DNA of 64,000 nucleotides from Cherax quadricarinatus (lineage: Eukaryota > Arthropoda > Malacostraca > Decapoda > Parastacidae), in the NCBI RefSeq assembly GCF_038502225.1, contig NC_091391.1:3047228-3111227 (forward strand), in the 5' to 3' direction. A model generated the notes under the pieces. The model was given only the letters and a program-made list of their open reading frames with translations, was not told the DNA's origin and ran no database searches. Positions within the stretch are counted from its first letter, which is position 1. Each line of letters opens with the position of its first letter. This document shows, piece by piece, positions 44,132 through 55,960 of the stretch. The position numbers and the translations under genes were made by a program.

Positions 44132-45849
44132 CAGTAGGTAGACACTGTATCTCAGTAGGTAGACACTGTATCTCAGTAGGTAGACACTGTGTCTCAGTAG
44201 GTAGACACTGTGTCTCAGTAGGTAGACACTGTGTCTCAGTAGGTAGACACTGTATCTCAGTAGGTAGACACTGTGCCTCAGTAGGTAGACACTGTGTCTC
44301 AGTAGGTAGACACTGTGTCTCAGTAGGTATACACTGTCTCAGTAGGTAGACACTGTGTCTCAGTAGGTAGACACTGTGTCTCAGTAGGTAGACACTGTAT
44401 CTCAGTAGGCAGACACTGTGTCTCAGTAGGTAGACACTGTGTCTCAGTAGGTAGACACTGTGCCTCAGTAGGTAGACACTATATCTCAGTAGGTAGACAC
44501 TGTGTCTCAGTAGGTAGACACTGTATCTCAGTAGGTAGACACTGTATCTCAGTAGGTAGACACTGTGTCTCAGTAGGTAGACACTGTGTCTCAGTAGGTA
44601 GACACTGTGTCTCAGTAGGTAGACACTGTGTCTCAGTAGGTAGACACTGTGTCTCAGTAGGTAGACACTGTGTCTCAGTAGGTAGACACTGTGTCTCAGT
44701 AGGTAGACACTGTGCCTCAGTAGGTAGACACTGTGCCTCAGTAGGTAGACACTATATCTCAGTAGGTAGACACTGTGTCTCAGTAGGTAGACACTGTATC
44801 TCAGTAGGTAGACACTGTATCTCAGTAGGTAGACACTGTATCTCAGTAGGTAGACACTGTGTCTCAGTAGGTAGACACTGTATCTCAGTAGGTAGACACT
44901 GTGTCTCAGTAGGTAGACACTGTGTCTCAGTAGGCAGACACTGTGTCTCAGTAGGTAGACACTGTGTTTCAGTAGGTAGACACTGTGTCTCAGTAGGTAG
45001 ACACTGTGTCTCAGTAGGTAGACACTGTGTCTCAGTAGGTAGACACTGTGTCTCAGTAGGTAGACACTGTGTCTCAGTAGGTAGACACTGTGTCTCAGTA
45101 GGTAGACACTGTGTCTCAGTAGGTAGACACTGTGTCTCAGTAGGTAGACACTGTGTCTCAGTAGGTAGACACTGTGTCTCAGTAGGTAGACACTGTGTCT
45201 CAGTAGGTAGACACTGTGTCTCAGTAGGTAGACACTGTATCTCAGTAGGCAGACACTGTGTCTCAGTAGGTAGACACTGTGTCTCAGTAGGTAGACACTG
45301 TGTCTCAGTAGGTAGACACTGTGTCTCAGTAGGTAGACACTGTGTCTCAGTAGGTAGACACTGTGTCTCAGTAGGTAGACACTGTGTCTCAGTAGGTAGA
45401 CACTGTGTCTCAGTAGGTAGACACTGTGTCTCAGTAGGTAGACACTGTGTCTCAGTAGGTAGACACTGTGTCTCAGTAGGTAGACACTGTGTCTCAGTAG
45501 GTAGACACTGTATCTCAGTAGGCAGACACTGTGTCTCAGTAGGTAGACACTGTGTCTCAGTAGGTAGACACTGTGTCTCAGTAGGTAGACACTGTGTCTC
45601 AGTAGGTAGACACTGTGTCTCAGTAGGTAGACACTGTGTCTCAGTAGGTAGACACTGTGTCTCAGTAGGTAGACACTGTGTCTCAGTAGGTAGACACTGT
45701 GTCTCAGTAGGTAGACACTGTGTCTCAGTAGGTAGACACTGTGTCTCAGTAGGTAGACACTGTGTCTCAGTAGGTAGACACTGTGTCTCAGTAGGTAGAC
45801 ACTGTGTCTCAGTAGGTAGACACTGTATCTCAGTAGGTAGACACTGTGC
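44132..45849 (-). repeat. 21-bp array (QCLPTET codons), ~82 copies
   Basis: Units CAGTAGGTAGACACTGTGTC plus T on the plus strand. On the minus strand each is seven codons, QCLPTET or QCLPTEI. The minus frame enters from the LINE as ARLKFLYRQAQCLPTE and leaves as QCLPTGARRTLCLELIQCH, so the array is an in-frame amplification of one seven-residue piece of the reverse transcriptase. About 404 codons are open without a break. Confidence 0.95.
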
Positions 45850-46180
45850 TTGTCTATACAGGAACTTCAGTCTGGCATTCGCTTTCTTTACTACACTGTT
45901 CCCTATCAATTCTCCTGACATGCATGGGTCAAAGGAGATTCCCAGATATTTTACTGATGAAACCAAAGTGATGGACTCCCCATTACACCGGACATTTAAA
46001 ATTATTTACCCTTCTCAGTTTATGTTTCGTGTCAAAGAGAATGGCTTCAGTTTTCCCGAGGTGTAACCAGAGTTTGTTGTCTACTAACCATTTGCTGCAA
46101 GACTCCAGTTCCAGTGTTAAAACATTAGCAATATCTTGTGGGTCTTTACCTGACACTAACAGAACACTGTCATCTGCATA

Positions 46181-46851
46181 CTGCATCTGCATAATGAGAA
46201 CCTTCAAAACTAGGGAGGCCAAGCCCATGATGACACTCTTCAGGTCACTTGTTCTATCTAGGCTGGAATATTGCTGCACACTAACAGCACCTTTCAAGGC
46301 AGGTGAAATTGCTGACCTAGAAAATGTACAGAGAACCTTCACGGCGCGCATAACGGAGATAAAACACCTCAATTACTGGGAGCGCTTGAGGTTTCTAAAC
46401 CTGTATTCCCTGGAACGCAGGAGGGAGAGATACATGATTATATACACCTGGAAAATCCTAGAGGGACTAGTACCGAACTTGCACACGAAAATCACTCACT
46501 ACGAAAGCAAAAGACTTGGCAGACGATGCACCATCCCCCCAATGAAAAGCAGGGGTGTCACTAGCACGTTAAGAGACCATACAATAAGTGTCAGGGGCCC
46601 GAGACTGTTCAACTGCCTCCCAGCACACATAAGGGGGATTACCAACAGACCCCTGGCAGTCTTCAAGCTGGCACTGGACAAGCACCTTAAGTCAGTTCCT
46701 GATCAGCCGGGCTGTGGCTCGTACGTTGGTTTGTTTGCAGCCAGCAGCAACAGCCTGGTTGATCAGGCTCTGATCCACCAGGAGGCCTGGTCACAGACCG
46801 GGCCGCGGGGGCGTTGACCCCCGGAACTCTCTCCAGGTAAACTCCAGGTAC
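46181..46851 (+). pseudogene. CR1-like LINE C-terminal fragment inserted beside the YADD motif
   Basis: Plus-strand frame: RSLVLSRLEYCCTLTAPFKA, LENVQRTFTARITEIKHLNY, YTWKILEGLVPN, HYESKRLGRRCTIPP, TLRDHTISVRGPRLFNCLPA, LALDKHLKSVPDQPGCGSYV and a 3' end GGGGCGTTGACCCCCGGAAC. It is inserted between host codons LLLY and ADD, destroying the catalytic motif. A 3-4 bp TAC/GTAC duplication is possible. It is the best-preserved member of the family found at 4290, 14661, 26955 and 30286. Confidence 0.85.
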
Positions 46852-47099
46852 AGTAGCAGTTTGCACTTAACACTGATGGGCATGTCGTTTACATAACATA
46901 GGAATAATAAAGGGCCCAGAATACTACTTTGGGGAACTCCACATGCTGTTGGCAGGGGTTCTGATTCTGTTTTGCTGATTTTGACAATTTGTGTCTTGTT
47001 GCCAAGGTACGACTTAAACAGAACCTATACCGATAGCTTGAAGTTTATTACATAATATATTGTGGTTGACAGTATCGAAGGCCTTTTGCAAGTCTAAGG

Positions 47100-47714
47100 T
47101 TAAAAGTTAAGACACATGTGCAACATCTGGGTATCTTTATTGTAGACGTTTCGCCCTCCAGTGGCTTTATCAATACAGATTGTAGGACATAATAGGAAGA
47201 CAGTAGAACTATATACAAAAGATGAGGTAATCAGTCCCTCAGTCTTGGAGGTGGTGTTGAGAGCACCGAGGTTGTAGAGATTCTGGAGCAAAGGTAAGGA
47301 GACTGGTGGTTGTATAGGCGTCAGTGGATAGGGACGTGTAGCAGACGAGGACGTAGTTACTGGTAGGCGGGATTCCCCAGTGGAAGTAGGTCCTTCCCAA
47401 AGGGATGGGCTACTACAACTTACTCATTTATTTGGGTAGGACCTACTTCCACTGGGGAATCCCACCTACCAGTGACTATGCCTTCGTCTGCTACACGTTC
47501 TTATCCACTGACACCTATATAACCACCAGTCTCCTTACCTTTGCTCCAGATTCTCCTCCACCACGATGCTGTGAACACTAACTCCAAGACCGAGGGACTG
47601 ATTACCTCATCATCTGTATATAGTCCTACTGTCTTCTAATTATGTCCTAGAATATAATTATGTCCTACAGTAAAGATAACTTTCATTTTGTCGGTATTTT
47701 TGACCTTTCTTGCA
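47100..47714. mobile_element. 615-bp fold-back hammerhead element, 11-bp target duplication
   Basis: CAAGTCTAAGG at 47089-47099 and 47715-47725 brackets the insertion in the host frame (LDLQKAFDTV). Two long arms, about 47170-47402 and 47430-47665, are inverted copies with roughly 85-90% identity, judged by eye (GTAATCAGTCCCTC, GCAAAGGTAAGGAGACTGGT and GGGATTCCCCAGTGGAAGTA on the left all recur inverted on the right). The centre is about 28 bp. A decayed hammerhead lies near the left end, on the minus strand. The right end keeps TGTCGGTATTTTTGACC, resembling the TGTCGGTATTTTATACC end of the 28818 element. Confidence 0.75.
47141..47177 (-). ncRNA. Decayed hammerhead with GTC cleavage triplet
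   Basis: Minus strand: TGTA (stem I), TTGATAA where CTGATGA is required (C3 and G8 mutated), extra A, GCCAC...GGC (weak stem II), GAAAC (47152-47148), GTC (47147-47145), TACA (stem I return). Stem I TGTA/TACA is yet another fully paired variant. The two core changes should abolish cleavage. Confidence 0.55.
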
Positions 47715-47987
47715 CAAGTCTAAGGCTACCATTCCTATGAGCTTCCCTACCGACATTTCAGTTCGCATGTAATCCAACAGATTAATTAGGGAGGTGTTGG
47801 TTGAGTAAGATCTCCTAAAGCCTGATTGGTAACTATGGAGTATGTTAGTATCATTAAGATACTTAACTACTTAACAGTATACCACCCTCTCTAGAATTTT
47901 GGATATTACGCTGAGTATACTAACAGGCCTATAGTTGTTGACATCAGACTTACTGTTTTTCATGAAGATAGTAGTAACTCTGGCCTC

Positions 47988-48194
47988 AAAATGGTATACA
48001 ATACCGACAGGTTGGTAGGTAAGACACATAGGCAACAGTTAGGAAACTTTATTCCGAAACGTTTCGCCTACACAGTAGGATTCACATCTCTACTGTTCCT
48101 GCCTACTTTCTGTATTCGACTGAAGAAACCTACTGTGTAGGCGAAACGTTTCGGAATAAAGTTGCCTAACTGTTGCCTATGTGTCTTACGTACC
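47988..48194. mobile_element. 207-bp palindromic hammerhead element, 12-bp target duplication
   Basis: AACTCTGGCCTC lies at 47976-47987 and 48195-48206 within host reverse-transcriptase codons (EARVTTIF). The insertion starts AAAATGGTATACAATACCGA, and its arms (GGTAAGACACATAGGCAACA against TGTTGCCTATGTGTCTTACG) are inverted. It is the same subfamily as 28818-29044. Confidence 0.78.
48115..48155 (+). ncRNA. Hammerhead ribozyme candidate with weakened stem II
   Basis: TTCGA (48115-48119), CTGAAGA (48120-48126), AA, CCTAC-TGT-GTAGG, C, GAAAC (48143-48147), GTT (48148-48150), TCGGA (48151-48155). Stem I has five pairs including one G-T wobble. The G that should close stem II is A here (A-C mismatch). 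The opposite arm, on the minus strand near 48055-48090, keeps GAAAC and the hairpin but has lost CTGAAGA. Confidence 0.55.
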
Positions 48195-48420
48195 AACTCT
48201 GGCCTCCTTGAACCCCTCCGGTACGGTGTTAGTGGTGATTGATAGATTTATTATGTGAGCAATGGGGCTTGACAATTCAGAGACACCATCGTTCAGGAAC
48301 TTAGACGGGATGTTATCTAGGTCGGTGCTCTTAGTTGGGTTTAATCTGCTTAGTTCTTTTTGCACGAAGTCATGAGATCTACTTGCTAGTTGACAAGTGA
48401 TTGGAGATACTCCTTTATTG

Positions 48421-48546
48421 GTATAGTGTGCTCACCTAGTTGTACTCACCTAGTTGAGGTTGCGGGGGTCGAGTCCGAGCTCCTGGCCCCGCCTCTTCAC
48501 TGTGGGTGTACTAGTGCTGAGGCAGCAAGCTGGACACGTGACTTAC
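48421..48546 (-). pseudogene. LINE 3'-end scrap
   Basis: GTGCTCACCTAGTTGTACTC, then GAGGTTGCGGGGGTCGAGTC, resembles the reverse-complement 3' end of the family at 5851 and 33736 (CTCACCTAATTGTGGTTGCA). It is short and non-coding, between the expanded LINE and the 22-bp array. Confidence 0.55.
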
Positions 48547-51500
48547 AGCAACCACAACCACAATCTCCAGAACCACAACCACAATCTCCAGCAAACACAA
48601 CCACAATCTCCAGCAACCACAACCACAATCTTCAGCAACCACAACCACAATCTCCAGCAACCACAACCACAATCTCCAGCAACCACAACCACAATCTCCA
48701 GCAACCACAACAACAATCTCCAGCAACCACAACAGCAATCTCCAGCAACCACAACAACAATCTCCAGCAAACACAACAACAATCTCCAGCAAACACAACA
48801 ACAATCTCCAGCAACCACAACAACAATCTCCAGCAACCACAATAACAATCTCCAGCAACCACAACAGCAATCTCCAGCAACCACAACAACAATCTCCAGC
48901 AAACACAACAACAATCTCCAGCAACCACAACAACAATCTCCAGCAACCACAACCACAATCTCCAGCAACCACAACCACAATCTCCAGCAACCACAACAAC
49001 AATCTCCAGCAACCACAACCACAATCTCCAGCAACCACAACCACAATCTCCAGCAACCACAACAGCAATCTCCAGCAACCACAACAACAATCTCCAGCAA
49101 CCACAACAGCAATCTCCAGCAACCACAACAACAATCTCCAGCAACCACAACAACAATCTCCAGCAAACACAACAACAATCTCCAGCAACCACAACAACAA
49201 TCTCCAGCAACCACAACAACAATCTCCAGCAACCACAACAACAATCTCCAGCAACCACGACAACAATCTCCAGCAACCACAACAACAATCTCCAGCGACC
49301 ACAACAACAATCTCCAGCAACCACAACAACAATCTCCAGCAACCACAACAACAATCTCCAGCAACCACAACAACAATCTCCAGCAACCACAACAACAGTC
49401 TCCAGCAACCACAACAACAATCTCCAGCAACCACAACCACTATCTCCAGCAACAACAACAACAGTCTCCAGCAACCACAACAACAATCTCCAGCAACCAC
49501 AAACACTATCTCCAGCAACCACAACAACAATCTCCAGCAACCACAACAACAATCTCCAGCAACCACAACAACAATCTCCAGCAACCACAACCACTATCTC
49601 CAGCAACCACAACAACAATCTCCAGCAAACACAACCACTATCTCCAGCAACCACAACAACAATCTCCAGCAACCACAACAACAATCTCCAGCAACCACAA
49701 CAACAATCTCCAGCAACCACAACCACTATCTCCAGCAACCACAACAACAATCTCCAGCAAACACAACCACTATCTCCAGCAACCACAACAACAATCTCCA
49801 GCAACCACAACAATAATCTCCAGCAACAACAACAACAATCTCCAGCAACCACAACCACTATCTCCAGCAACCACAACAACAATCTCCAGCAATCACAACC
49901 ACTATCTCCAGCAACCACGACAACAATCTCCAGCAACCACAACAACAATCTCCAGCAACCACAACAACAATCTCCAGCAACCACAACCACTATCTCCAGC
50001 AACTACAACCACAATCTCCAGCAAACACAACAACAACCTCCAGCAACCACAACCACTATCTCCAGCAACCACAACAACAATCTCCAGCAACCACAACAAC
50101 AATCTCCAGCAACCACAACCACTATCTCCAGCAACCACAACAACAATCTCCAGCAACCACAACAACAATCTCCAGCAACCACAACAACAATCTCCAGCAA
50201 CCACGACAACAATCTCCAGCAACCACAACAACAATCTCCAGCGACCACAACAACAATCTCCAGCAACCACAACAACAATCTCCAGCAACCACAACAACAA
50301 TCTCCAGCAACCACAACAACAATCTCCAGCAACCACAACAACAGTCTCCAGCAACCACAACAACAATCTCCAGCAACCACAACCACTATCTCCAGCAACA
50401 ACAACAACAGTCTCCAGCAACCACAACAACAATCTCCAGCAACCACAACCACTATCTCCAGCAACCACAACAACAATCTCCAGCAACCACAACAACAATC
50501 TCCAGCAACCACAACAACAATCTCCAGCAACCACAACCACTATCTCCAGCAACCACAACAACAATCTCCAGCAAACACAACCACTATCTCCAGCAACCAC
50601 AACAACAATCTCCAGCAACCACAACAACAATCTCCAGCAACCACAACAACAATCTCCAGCAACCACAACCACTATCTCCAGCAACCACAACAACAATCTC
50701 CAGCAAACACAACCACTATCTCCAGCAACCACAACAACAATCTCCAGCAACCACAACAACAATCTCCAGCAACCACAACAACAATCTCCAGCAACCACAA
50801 CCACTATCTCCAGCAACCACAACAACAATCTCCAGCAATCACAACCACTATCTCCAGCAACCACGACAACAATCTCCAGCAATCACAACAACAATCTCCA
50901 GCAACCACAACAACAATCTCCAGCAACCACAACCACTATCTCCAGCAACCACAACCACAATCTCCAGCAAACACAACAACAACCTCCAGCAACCACAACC
51001 ACTATCTCCAGCAACCACAACAACAATCTCCAGCAACCACAACAACAATCTCCAGCAACCACAACCACTATCTCCAGCAACCACAACAACAATCTCCAGC
51101 AAACACAACAACAATCTCCAGCAACCACAACAACAATCTCCAGCAACAACAACAACAGTCTCCAGCATCCACAACAACAATCTCCAGCAACCACAACCAC
51201 TATCTCAAGCAACCACAACAACAATCTCCAGCAACCACAACAACAATCTCCAGTAACCACAACAACAGTCTCCAGTAACCACAACAACAATCTCCAGCAA
51301 CCACAACAACAATCTCCAGTAACCACAACAACAATCTCCAGTAACCACAACAACAATCTCCAGCAACCACAACAACAATCTCCAGCAACCACAACAACAA
51401 TCTCCAGTAACCACAACAACAATCTCCAGCAACCACAACAACAATCTCCATCAACCACAACAATCTCCAGCAACCACAACAACAATCTCCAGCAACCACA

Positions 51501-52907
51501 ACAACAATCTTCAGCAACCACAACAACAATCTCCAGCAATCACAACAACAATCTCCAGCAACCACAACAACAATCTCCAGCAACCACAACAACAAACTTC
51601 ATCAACCACAACAACAATCTCCAGCAATCACAACAACAATCTCCAGCAACCACAACAACAATCTCCAGCAACCACAACAACAAACTCCATCAACCACAAC
51701 AACAATCTCCAGCAACCACAACAACAATCTCCATCAAGCACAACAACAATCTCCAGCAACCACAACAACAATCTCCAGCAACCACAACAACAATCTCCAT
51801 CAACCACAACAACAATCTCCAGCAACCACAACAACAATCTCCAGCAACCACAACAACAATCTCCAGCAACCACAACAACAATCTCCAGCAACCACAACAA
51901 CAATCTCCAGCAACCACAACAACAATCTCCAGCAACCACAACAACAATCTCCATCAACCACAACAACATTCTCCAGCAACCACAACAACAATCTCCAGCA
52001 ACCACAACAACAATCTCCAGCAACCACAACAACAATCTCCAGCAACCACAACAACAAGCCCCACCAACCACAACAACAATCTCCAGCAACCACAACAACA
52101 ATCTCCAGCAACCACAACAACAATCTCCATCAACCACAACAACAATCTCCAGCAACCACAACAACAATCTCCAGCAACCACAACCACAATCTCCAGCAAC
52201 CACAACCACAATCTCCAGCAACCACAACAACAATCTCCAGCAACCACAACCACAATCTCCAGCAACCACAACAACAATCTCCATCAACCTCAACAACAAT
52301 CTCCAGCAACCACAACAACAATCTCCATCAACCACAACAACAATCTCCAGCAACCACAACAACAAGCCCCACCAATCACAACAACAATCTCCAGCAACCA
52401 CAACAACAATCTCCAGCAACCACAACAACAATCTCCATCAACCACAACAACAATCTCCAGCAACCACAACAACAATCTCCAGCAACCACAACCACAATCT
52501 CCAGCAACCACAACAACAATCTCCAGCAACCACAACCACAATCTCCAGCAACCACAACAACAATCTCCAGTAACCACAACAACAATCTCCAGCAACCACA
52601 ACAACAATCTCCAGCAACCACAACAACAATCTCCAGCAACCACAACAACAATCTCCATCAACCACAACAACAATCTCCAGCAACCACAACAACAATCTCC
52701 AGCAACCACAACAACAATCTCCAGCAACCACAACAACAATCTCCAGCAACCACAACAACAATCTCCATCAACCACAACAACAATCTCCAGCAACCACAAC
52801 AACAATCTCCAGCAACCACAACAACAATCTCCAGCAACCACAACTACAATCTCCATCAACCACACCCACAATCTCCAGCAACCACAACACCAACCCCCAC
52901 CAACAAC
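48547..52907. repeat. 22-bp satellite (AATCTCCAGCAACCACAACAAC), ~198 copies
   Basis: The unit is CTCCAGCAACCACAACAA plus CAAT, with CAACCACAAT, CAACCACTAT and CAACAGCAAT variants. The plus strand has very little G or T, a strong strand bias. Blocks with the same order of variants recur (for example around 49440-49640, 50390-50600 and 50600-50830). The 1,494-codon plus frame (QQPQQQSPATTTTISSNHNN) reads three units per 22 codons and is a periodic artefact, ending in unique sequence at 52938. One unit near 51460 is truncated by several bases. Confidence 0.97.
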
Positions 52908-53119
52908 CACAAGATATTACCACTGCCACAAAGACTGATAATAAGAATATCACCACCAATCTGACAAAAGCGGAAACACCTCCGTTTGGCCCAACAATCT
53001 CATCCTGTGGCCCAACATACCATAATATACAGCTATATTTCATTCCTGGCATCCTAGGGGAAGATAATCCAGGTTTGACGCAAATGGATTTCCCAACCCT
53101 GATAACGTACACATCCACA
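52908..53119. other. Short spacer, nothing recognised
   Basis: About 210 bp of unique sequence between the 22-bp array and the SINE, with no motif found. Confidence 0.4.
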
Positions 53120-53262
53120 TTGTGGTGTCCCGTAGCTGGGTTGGGCTGACGTCCGGGGATCGATCCCCGGGACGGGTGGAAAAATTAGGACGTGTTTCCT
53201 TAAGAAACCTGACGTCCAAGTTCACCTAGCAGTAAGTAGGTACCTGGGTGTTAGTCACCTTA
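53120..53262 (+). mobile_element. tRNA-derived SINE
   Basis: The head carries CGTAGCTGGGTTGGGC (A box) and CGGGGATCGATCCCCGGGAC (B-box region mutated into a palindrome), followed by GGGTGGAAAAATTAGGACGT and a tail CACCTAGCAGTAAGTAGGTA. It is the same head type as the minus-strand SINE at 29596-29816. It ends at a TA microsatellite. Not a functional tRNA gene. Confidence 0.7.
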
Positions 53263-53285
53263 TACTTGCTGTCAGTGCGTGTGTG

Positions 53286-55733
<2,448 letters not shown>

Positions 55734-55960
55734 CTATGTAGCTGATATGAGACAGAATCGTAATCTCCTTCAGCAGACTAAACACTGAAGAAACGTTCCT
55801 TCCTGATGTTTCGCACAACTATACATATACAAGATTTTTACTGAATATATGACTGGATATATTACATGTACTGGATATATTACATGTTTTTCTGTAGGTT
55901 CTTAAGTGGTTGTTGAGGTTTCGGTGTTGAACGCAGGCGTTCCGTAAATCGTCCGATCTA
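55734..55960. other. Island between arrays, no gene seen
   Basis: About 225 bp of unique AT-rich sequence. CACTGAAGAAACGTTCC near 55783 resembles a hammerhead core without stem II or GAAAC order. GGATATATTACATGTACT is a short local duplication near 55853. Confidence 0.5.

Larger units (their letters stand above)
36476..48420 (-). pseudogene. One LINE reverse transcriptase expanded to ~12 kb by in-frame arrays and insertions
   Basis: Six minus-strand blocks join in the order of one polymerase. 48420-48195: LSRLNPTKSTDLDNIPSKFL. 47987-47715: NNYRPVSILSVISKILERVV, HSYQSGFRRSYSTN. 47099-46852: LQKAFDTVNHNILCNKLQAI, then out of frame CGVPQSSILGPLLFLCYVND. 46180-45850: YADDSVLLVSG, HLGKTEAILFD, VKYLGISFDPC, ARLKFLYRQAQCLPTE. 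44131-43995: RRTLCLELIQCH, SSWYSALTKILKDKLHISQN, NMVRFILDLSPRQHVG. 36773-36476: QDKLQQLDILIVEDRIKQLK, an internal stop, FYCTIVKDWNRLAVH, stop TGA. True coding is about 1.5 kb. Between the blocks lie a 21-bp array, a 24-bp array, two hammerhead elements, a LINE fragment and an intact CR1-like element. Jockey/CR1-superfamily by motif, clade uncertain, inactive. Confidence 0.85.

Noticed and set aside
48454..52938. 1,494-codon Gln/Asn/Thr-rich frame resembling a low-complexity protein
   Set aside because: It is the 22-bp array read through. The start lies in a LINE scrap and the minus strand is equally open.
53120..53180. Restriction-like palindrome CCGGGGATCGATCCCCGG as a regulatory operator
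   Set aside because: It coincides with the mutated B-box region of a SINE head and has no regulatory context.
55770..55805. Hammerhead suggested by CACTGAAGAAACGTTCC
   Set aside because: The CTGAAGA word is followed directly by AACG, with no stem II hairpin or separate GAAAC.
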